Of a stretch of 20,383 nt of DNA, positions 16,728 to 20,383 are shown one piece after another (position 1 is the first letter of the stretch; each line of letters starts with the position of its first letter). Location of the stretch: the NCBI RefSeq assembly GCF_041814905.1, contig NZ_JBGXYA010000085.1:1-20383 (forward strand), given 5' to 3'. The DNA is from Glaesserella sp041814905. Lineage in GTDB: Bacteria; Pseudomonadota; Gammaproteobacteria; Enterobacterales; Pasteurellaceae. The translations under genes and the position numbers were made by a program. The notes under the pieces are model-generated. The model ran no database searches and had not been told where the DNA came from. It saw only the letters and a list, made by a program, of their open reading frames with translations.

Positions 16728-17195
16728 CTATTCTCGGTGATAAGGATGATTTGTGGTGAGCGACCACGCTCGATACAGGCTTTCCGCAACCACAATTCGA
16801 ACCAACGGATGTGGCAAGGTAAGCGGAGATAAAGACCAGCTTTGCTCCGCGGCTGCTTTACATTCCGGTGATAGACCTTCCGGTCCGCCAATCAACAAAC
16901 AGATATCTCGTCCGTCATTTTTCCAGCCTTCTAATTGCTGAGCCAATTGCTCCGTCGTCCACGGTTTGCCGGGAATATCCAAGGTGACAATTTTACTACG
17001 TCCACAAGCGGCAAGCATTGCTTTACCTTCCTGCTCTAAAATACGCTTGATATCGGCATTTTTGCTGCGTTTACCTGCCACAATTTCAACCAGTTCAAAC
17101 GGCATATCTTTAGGAAAACGTCGTTGATATTCGTCAAAGCCCTTTGTAACCCAATCCGGCATTTTGGTTCCAACTGCAATTAACTGAATTTTCAT
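16728..17195 (-). CDS. rlmH: 23S rRNA (pseudouridine-1915 N3) methyltransferase
   Basis: RlmH methylates pseudouridine 1915 in helix 69 of 23S rRNA on assembled 70S ribosomes. The product is 155 aa, exactly the E. coli length. It belongs to the SPOUT class with a trefoil-knot SAM site: LLIGGPEGL (100-108) and LTLPHPLVR (125-133), with a conserved TTNHPYHRE C-terminus. The ATG at 17193-17195 overlaps the rsfS stop by one base (TAATG), so the pair is translationally coupled. An ATG three codons upstream is less likely by alignment. It stops with TAG, 6 nt before mrdA. Confidence 0.97.
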   Translation of the reverse strand: MKIQLIAVGTKMPDWVTKGFDEYQRRFPKDMPFELVEIVAGKRSKNADIKRILEQEGKAMLAACGRSKIVTLDIPGKPWTTEQLAQQLEGWKNDGRDICLLIGGPEGLSPECKAAAEQSWSLSPLTLPHPLVRIVVAESLYRAWSLTTNHPYHRE

Positions 17196-17509
17196 TATGC
17201 CCAAAGTTTCTCAAGTTGATACATATCACGGCTGTCTTGTTGCAAAATATGCACTATCGCTTGTCCAAAGTCGACCACAATCCAATCCGCAACAGTTTTT
17301 CCTTCTTGAGCAAACACTTCAACGCCTGCCTTTTTGCTTTCCGCCACTAAATTATCGGCGGTAGAAGCCACGTGTCGGCTCGAAGTTCCGGTGCAGATGA
17401 TCATCGTATCAGTAATGTTTGACTTGCCTTTTACATCAATTGCTTGAATATCTTGTGCTTTTAACCCTTCCAAAGTGTGGGTTAAGAAATTAACTAAATT
17501 CTCGGTCAT
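17195..17509 (-). CDS. rsfS: Ribosomal silencing factor RsfS
   Basis: RsfS (YbeB) binds L14 on the 50S subunit and blocks joining to 30S, lowering translation during starvation. The product is 104 aa (E. coli 105). Family blocks are DVKGKSNITDTMIICTGTSSRH, VADWIVVDFGQAIVHI and YQLEKLW, here given in pieces. The ATG at 17507-17509 is the only reasonable start; its ribosome binding site is weak (AAAGACGA). It heads the rsfS-rlmH-mrdA-rodA-rlpA-dacA run, with an extended -10 promoter about 35 nt upstream. Confidence 0.96.
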   Translation of the reverse strand: MTENLVNFLTHTLEGLKAQDIQAIDVKGKSNITDTMIICTGTSSRHVASTADNLVAESKKAGVEVFAQEGKTVADWIVVDFGQAIVHILQQDSRDMYQLEKLWA

Positions 17510-17540
17510 TGTTTAATTTTCGTCTTTCAAAAAGTGGTGG

Positions 17541-17549
17541 ATTATAGCA
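17541..17549 (-). promoter_or_regulatory. Extended -10 promoter for the rsfS-to-dacA operon
   Basis: On the minus strand TGCTATAAT (17549-17541) combines a perfect -10 with an extended TG. The -35 is weak (CCGAAA at 17-nt spacing). Transcription would start near 17534, about 25 nt before rsfS. It lies right after the terminator of gntP. Confidence 0.7.
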
Positions 17550-17582
17550 TAAAAATTATGGGATTTCGGCGAGATAAAAACG

Positions 17583-17629
17583 GAAAGCGGCGAGATTTTG
17601 CAAAACTTTGCATAAATCTCACCGCTTGT
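17583..17629 (-). terminator. USS-derived terminator after the gluconate permease gene
   Basis: On the minus strand AAGCGGTGAGATTT pairs with AAATCTCGCCGCTT (14 bp, one mismatch), continued by inner TGCAAA/TTTGCA pairing, then TCCGTTTTTATC. One arm is an exact USS (17621-17629); the other has T changed to C. The 47-nt layout matches the other dyads, and here a real T-run follows, so it is a credible terminator. Confidence 0.8.
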
Positions 17630-17667
17630 TGGGATAGATATTTTCCTTACAAAACAAACGTTGAAGT

Positions 17668-19020
17668 CTACAATAAGATACTTCCGATAAATGCAGTGGC
17701 AAAACCGACAACACCAATCGAAGTTTCTAACATCGTCCACGTTTTCAATGTCGTCTTCTCATCCATTTCTAAAAAACGACTGACTAACCAGAAACCGGAA
17801 TCGTTCACATGTGAAAGTACGGTTGCACCGGAAGCAATCGAGATAACGATAAAGCAGATATCAAATTGGCTGAGATCCGGCGCATTTGCAACCATGGGAG
17901 CGATTAATGCCGCAGTGGTAGTTAAAGCGACTGTCGCCGAACCTTGAGCCACGCGGAAAACCGTCGCAATAATAAAGGCAGCGACAATAATCGGCATACC
18001 GGTGTCCGCCATTAAACGGGATAACACATCACCAATGCCGCTGGCACGTAAAACGCCACCAAACATACCGCCCGCACCGGTTACTAATACGATAGAACAA
18101 ATCGGACCTAACGCATTTTCACAAATACTGGCAATTTGCTCATTAGTACGGGTATCTTTTAATAAAACGATGGCTACAAGTAACGTAATCAATAATGCAA
18201 TGGGAGTTTTACCGATTAAACGCAAACTTTCAACCCAAAGTGCAGAACCGTCGATCACCTTGGCAACGGATAAAGTATTTAACCCCGTATCAAATAAAAT
18301 CAGTACAATCGGTAATAGCAGCACTAACAAGACACGACTAAATTTTGGCGGATGTTGTACTGCAACTTCATTCACCGATAACGCATTTAAGAATGCTTTA
18401 GGTAAATCAACATGAACACGTTTACTGATAAACATACTAAATAAGTAAGTACCGATATACCAAGTCGGGATTGCACAAACTAAACCGACAATCACCAATA
18501 ACCCCATATTAGCGCCTAAAATGTCCCCTGAAGCCACCGGACCCGGATGCGGAGGTAAGAAAGCATGCATGACGGCAAACGCACCGGCAGCAGGAAAGGC
18601 ATAACGCAATACCGAACCACCAAACTGTTTCGCTACGCTGAAGATAATCGGCAGCATCACCACTAAACCGGCATCAAAGAATATCGGAAAACCGAATAAT
18701 AACGATGCAATCCCCAATGCGAACGGCGCTCGTTTTTCGCCGAATTTATTGATTAACGTATCCGCCAATACTTTTGCGCCACCAGTGATTTCAAGCAAAC
18801 GACCGATCATTGCCCCCAATCCAACCAATAACGCAACTGATGCTAACGTTCCACCAAAACCGCTTAACATAGTCGGCAAAATTTTATCAATCGGGATACC
18901 GGCAGCCAATGCAGTCAGTAAACTTACAATAATCAACGAAACAAAAGCGTGAACTTTGAATCGCATAATCAGCACAAGTAGCAAAATAATTGCTGCAATC
19001 ATAATGTAGATAGGTAACAT
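17668..19020 (-). CDS. gntP: Gluconate:H+ symporter, GntP family
   Basis: Inner-membrane permease of the GntP family, predicted to import D-gluconate. The product is 450 aa and almost entirely hydrophobic. Family blocks are GFPIFFDAGLVVMLP (110-124), HAFLPPHPGPVASGDILGAN (152-171), RVAQGSATVALTT and VLSHVNDSGFW. I chose the ATG at 19018-19020 because AGGGGG precedes it. It is divergent from gntK and shares a GntR/CRP control region with it, which supports gluconate over other GntP substrates such as glycerate. The exact paralogue (gntP, gntT or gntU type) cannot be told by eye, so the symbol marks the family. A USS-based terminator follows. Confidence 0.9.
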   Translation of the reverse strand: MLPIYIMIAAIILLLVLIMRFKVHAFVSLIIVSLLTALAAGIPIDKILPTMLSGFGGTLASVALLVGLGAMIGRLLEITGGAKVLADTLINKFGEKRAPFALGIASLLFGFPIFFDAGLVVMLPIIFSVAKQFGGSVLRYAFPAAGAFAVMHAFLPPHPGPVASGDILGANMGLLVIVGLVCAIPTWYIGTYLFSMFISKRVHVDLPKAFLNALSVNEVAVQHPPKFSRVLLVLLLPIVLILFDTGLNTLSVAKVIDGSALWVESLRLIGKTPIALLITLLVAIVLLKDTRTNEQIASICENALGPICSIVLVTGAGGMFGGVLRASGIGDVLSRLMADTGMPIIVAAFIIATVFRVAQGSATVALTTTAALIAPMVANAPDLSQFDICFIVISIASGATVLSHVNDSGFWLVSRFLEMDEKTTLKTWTMLETSIGVVGFATAFIGSILL

Positions 19021-19042
19021 AATTCCCCCTAAGGATTAATTT

Positions 19043-19054
19043 GTTACCGGTAAC
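19043..19054. promoter_or_regulatory. GntR operator, gntP side
   Basis: GTTACCGGTAAC is a perfect 12-bp palindrome, matching the GntR (LacI family) operator known upstream of E. coli gnt genes. Its centre is 28 bp upstream of the permease start, placing it at or after the expected transcription start, as expected for a repressor site. The gntR gene is not in the window. Confidence 0.8.
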
Positions 19055-19106
19055 GTACATTTTGCAGTTTAAAATGTAAATAATTTCATCAGTTTTATTT
19101 TAATTT

Positions 19107-19122
19107 TGTGATCTTGTTCACA
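19107..19122. promoter_or_regulatory. CRP binding site shared by gntP and gntK
   Basis: TGTGATCTTGTTCACA has both perfect half-sites (TGTGA, TCACA) with the standard 6-bp spacer. It lies in the middle of the divergent region and suits catabolite activation in both directions. For gntK, a TAGATT at 19163-19168 would put the site near -61; no clear consensus promoter is visible on either side. Confidence 0.85.
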
Positions 19123-19170
19123 TTTATACTAAAAATATTATATAAAACCAAAATAAAAGTGATAGATTGC

Positions 19171-19184
19171 TGTTATCGGTAACA
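19171..19184. promoter_or_regulatory. GntR operator, gntK side
   Basis: TGTTATCGGTAACA is a 14-bp palindrome with one mismatched pair and shares its core with the first operator. Its centre is about 23 bp upstream of the gntK start, just before the ribosome binding site, so binding should block gntK transcription. Confidence 0.8.
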
Positions 19185-19200
19185 ATTATGGAGAGAATCG

Positions 19201-19716
19201 ATGGCAAACGGCAAAGCATTTATTTTGATGGGCGTGTCCAGCACGGGGAAAACTTCCGTCGGCACAGAGGTCGCTCATCGCTTGGGAATGAAATTGATCG
19301 ACGGTGATGATCTACACCCGCGCGCCAATATTATCAAAATGGGAAGTGGTCATCCGCTCAATGATGACGATCGTAAACCGTGGCTAGAACGAATCAATGA
19401 TGCGGCGTTTAGTTTGGAACAAAAAAGTGAGAAAGGGATTATTGTCTGCTCTGCCTTAAAGAAAAAATATCGCGATCAAATTCGCCAAGGTAATTCCGAT
19501 GTGAAATTTATTTTCTTGCACGGTCCATTTGATTTGGTTCTCGAACGGATGAAACAGCGTAAAGGCCATTATATGAAAGCGGATATGCTCAAGAGCCAAT
19601 TTGATACACTGGAAATCCCAAAAGCCGATGAACCTGATGTAATTTTTATTGATATTAACGCCGACTTCAATCAGGTGGTAGAACGTTGTGTACAAGCGAT
19701 TGAGCCTTTACTATAA
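19201..19716 (+). CDS. gntK: Gluconokinase
   Basis: Phosphorylates gluconate to 6-phosphogluconate with ATP, feeding the pentose phosphate or Entner-Doudoroff pathway. The product is 171 aa. The Walker A motif is GVSSTGKTS (11-19). DGDDLHP (34-40) and MGSGHPLNDDDRKPWL (47-62) are characteristic of the GntK family, and CSALKKKYRDQIR (residues 83-95) is also conserved. The ATG has GGAGAG 5 nt upstream. It is the only complete plus-strand gene. It diverges from the permease gene under a shared control region and converges on rpoH. Confidence 0.97.
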   Translation: MANGKAFILMGVSSTGKTSVGTEVAHRLGMKLIDGDDLHPRANIIKMGSGHPLNDDDRKPWLERINDAAFSLEQKSEKGIIVCSALKKKYRDQIRQGNSDVKFIFLHGPFDLVLERMKQRKGHYMKADMLKSQFDTLEIPKADEPDVIFIDINADFNQVVERCVQAIEPLL

Positions 19717-19792
19717 AATTCACCGACTAATTATTCGTTTCGTCATGCGCTCAACTTCCCCAAAAGTAAAAACATACGAATATCTAAAAGCT

Positions 19793-19811
19793 AAGGACGC
19801 TTCGCGTCCTT
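19793..19811. terminator. Hairpin terminator between convergent gntK and rpoH
   Basis: AAGGACGC and GCGTCCTT pair over a TTC loop. On the minus strand TAGCTTTTAG follows; on the plus strand CATATATTT follows. It lies 13 nt after the rpoH stop and 76 nt after the gntK stop, and probably serves mainly rpoH. The remaining gap shows nothing else. Confidence 0.7.
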
Positions 19812-19824
19812 CATATATTTATGA

Positions 19825-20383
19825 TTATTCCAATGTAATCGCATCTTTAATTTTTTTCAGTGCTTGATTTTCTAATTGGCGTACCCGCTCGGCAGAAATA
19901 TTGTATTTTGCAGCTAATTCGTGCAACGTCGCTTTTTCCTCATCCAACCAACGAGCTTTAATAATATCCTGACTACGCTCGTCCAATTGCGCCAGTGCAT
20001 AAGCAAGTTGAGCAGTTGCCTGTCCATTATACTCGTCATTTTCCATCTCTTGCGCAAAGTTGGAATTATCATCTTCAATATACATCGACGGTACATAAGC
20101 TTCATCGCTATCTTCACCCACAGGTAAATCAAACCCCATATCTTGCCCGGTCATTCGCGATTCCATCTCTTTCACATCTTCAGGGGTAACACCCAATTCG
20201 TCTGCAACTTTCTGGATTTCTTCTTCGTTAAACCAAGCAAGGCGTTGTTTATTTTTGCGTAAGTTAAAGAATAATTTGCGCTGCGCTTTCGTGGTGGCGA
20301 CTTTGACAATTCGCCAATTTCTCAGCACGTATTCGTGAATTTCCGCTTTTACCCAATGTACCGCAAACGAAACCAAACGCACA
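19825..20383 (-). CDS. rpoH: RNA polymerase heat-shock sigma factor RpoH, C-terminal part (cut by window edge)
   Basis: Sigma-32, which directs RNA polymerase to heat-shock promoters. About 186 C-terminal residues are present; by comparison with E. coli (284 aa) roughly the first 100 are outside. Visible parts are region 2.4 (RLVSFAVHWVKAEIHEYV), the RpoH-specific box QRKLFFNLRK, region 3 (ADELGVTPEDVKEMESRM) and region 4 with its helix-turn-helix (TLHELAAKYNISAERVRQL). The GTG at the right edge is an internal valine codon, not a start. The mRNA thermometer region around the start is not in the window. Confidence 0.97.
   Translation of the reverse strand, partial: VRLVSFAVHWVKAEIHEYVLRNWRIVKVATTKAQRKLFFNLRKNKQRLAWFNEEEIQKVADELGVTPEDVKEMESRMTGQDMGFDLPVGEDSDEAYVPSMYIEDDNSNFAQEMENDEYNGQATAQLAYALAQLDERSQDIIKARWLDEEKATLHELAAKYNISAERVRQLENQALKKIKDAITLE

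Overview
The window looks like chromosomal housekeeping DNA from a member of the Pasteurellaceae. It is moderately AT-rich and carries seven exact copies of the 9-base DNA-uptake word ACAAGCGGT or its complement. Several copies form inverted pairs joined by TTTTGCAAA-like linkers. That variant of the uptake signal sequence (USS) is the one described for the Actinobacillus pleuropneumoniae / Mannheimia / [H.] ducreyi branch. The proteins are close to their E. coli counterparts. The species was not determined.

Everything except gntK is on the minus strand, so the order of transcription runs from the right end to the left. Right end: the 3' part of rpoH (sigma-32) converges on gntK across a hairpin terminator. 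gntK and a GntP-family gluconate permease gene diverge from a 180-bp region holding two GntR-type operators with a perfect CRP core midway between them. Gluconate is imported and phosphorylated to 6-phosphogluconate under apparent GntR repression and CRP activation.

Middle (17.5 to 9.4 kb): rsfS-rlmH-mrdA-rodA-rlpA-dacA, then ybeD-lipB-lipA. The first block joins ribosome maturation and silencing (RsfS, RlmH) to the elongasome (PBP2 and RodA), RlpA and the PBP5-type carboxypeptidase DacA. The second makes the lipoyl cofactor: LipB transfers octanoate and LipA inserts sulfur. Genes are tightly packed, with overlaps at rsfS/rlmH and mrdA/rodA, and a USS dyad separates dacA from ybeD.

Left (9.2 kb to 1): secE-nusG, a palindromic terminator, rplK-rplA, an internal promoter and L10 leader, rplJ-rplL, a terminator, a new promoter, rpoB, and the first 314 codons of rpoC. 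This is the classical secE-rpoC supercluster. The regulatory parts are readable: near-consensus sigma-70 promoters ahead of rplK, rplJ and rpoB, an L10(L12)4 autoregulatory leader, and an rplL-rpoB terminator.

I found no mobile element, phage, CRISPR array, defence system or RNA gene, and no candidate for a wholly new system. The unusual material is intergenic: 47-nt USS dyads at several gene ends, a nested 85-bp palindromic element between rpoB and rpoC, attenuator-like hairpins in the rpoB and rplK leaders, and the symmetric gnt control region. Among the proteins, the oddest is an RlpA with no cysteine, so it cannot be the lipoprotein seen in E. coli.
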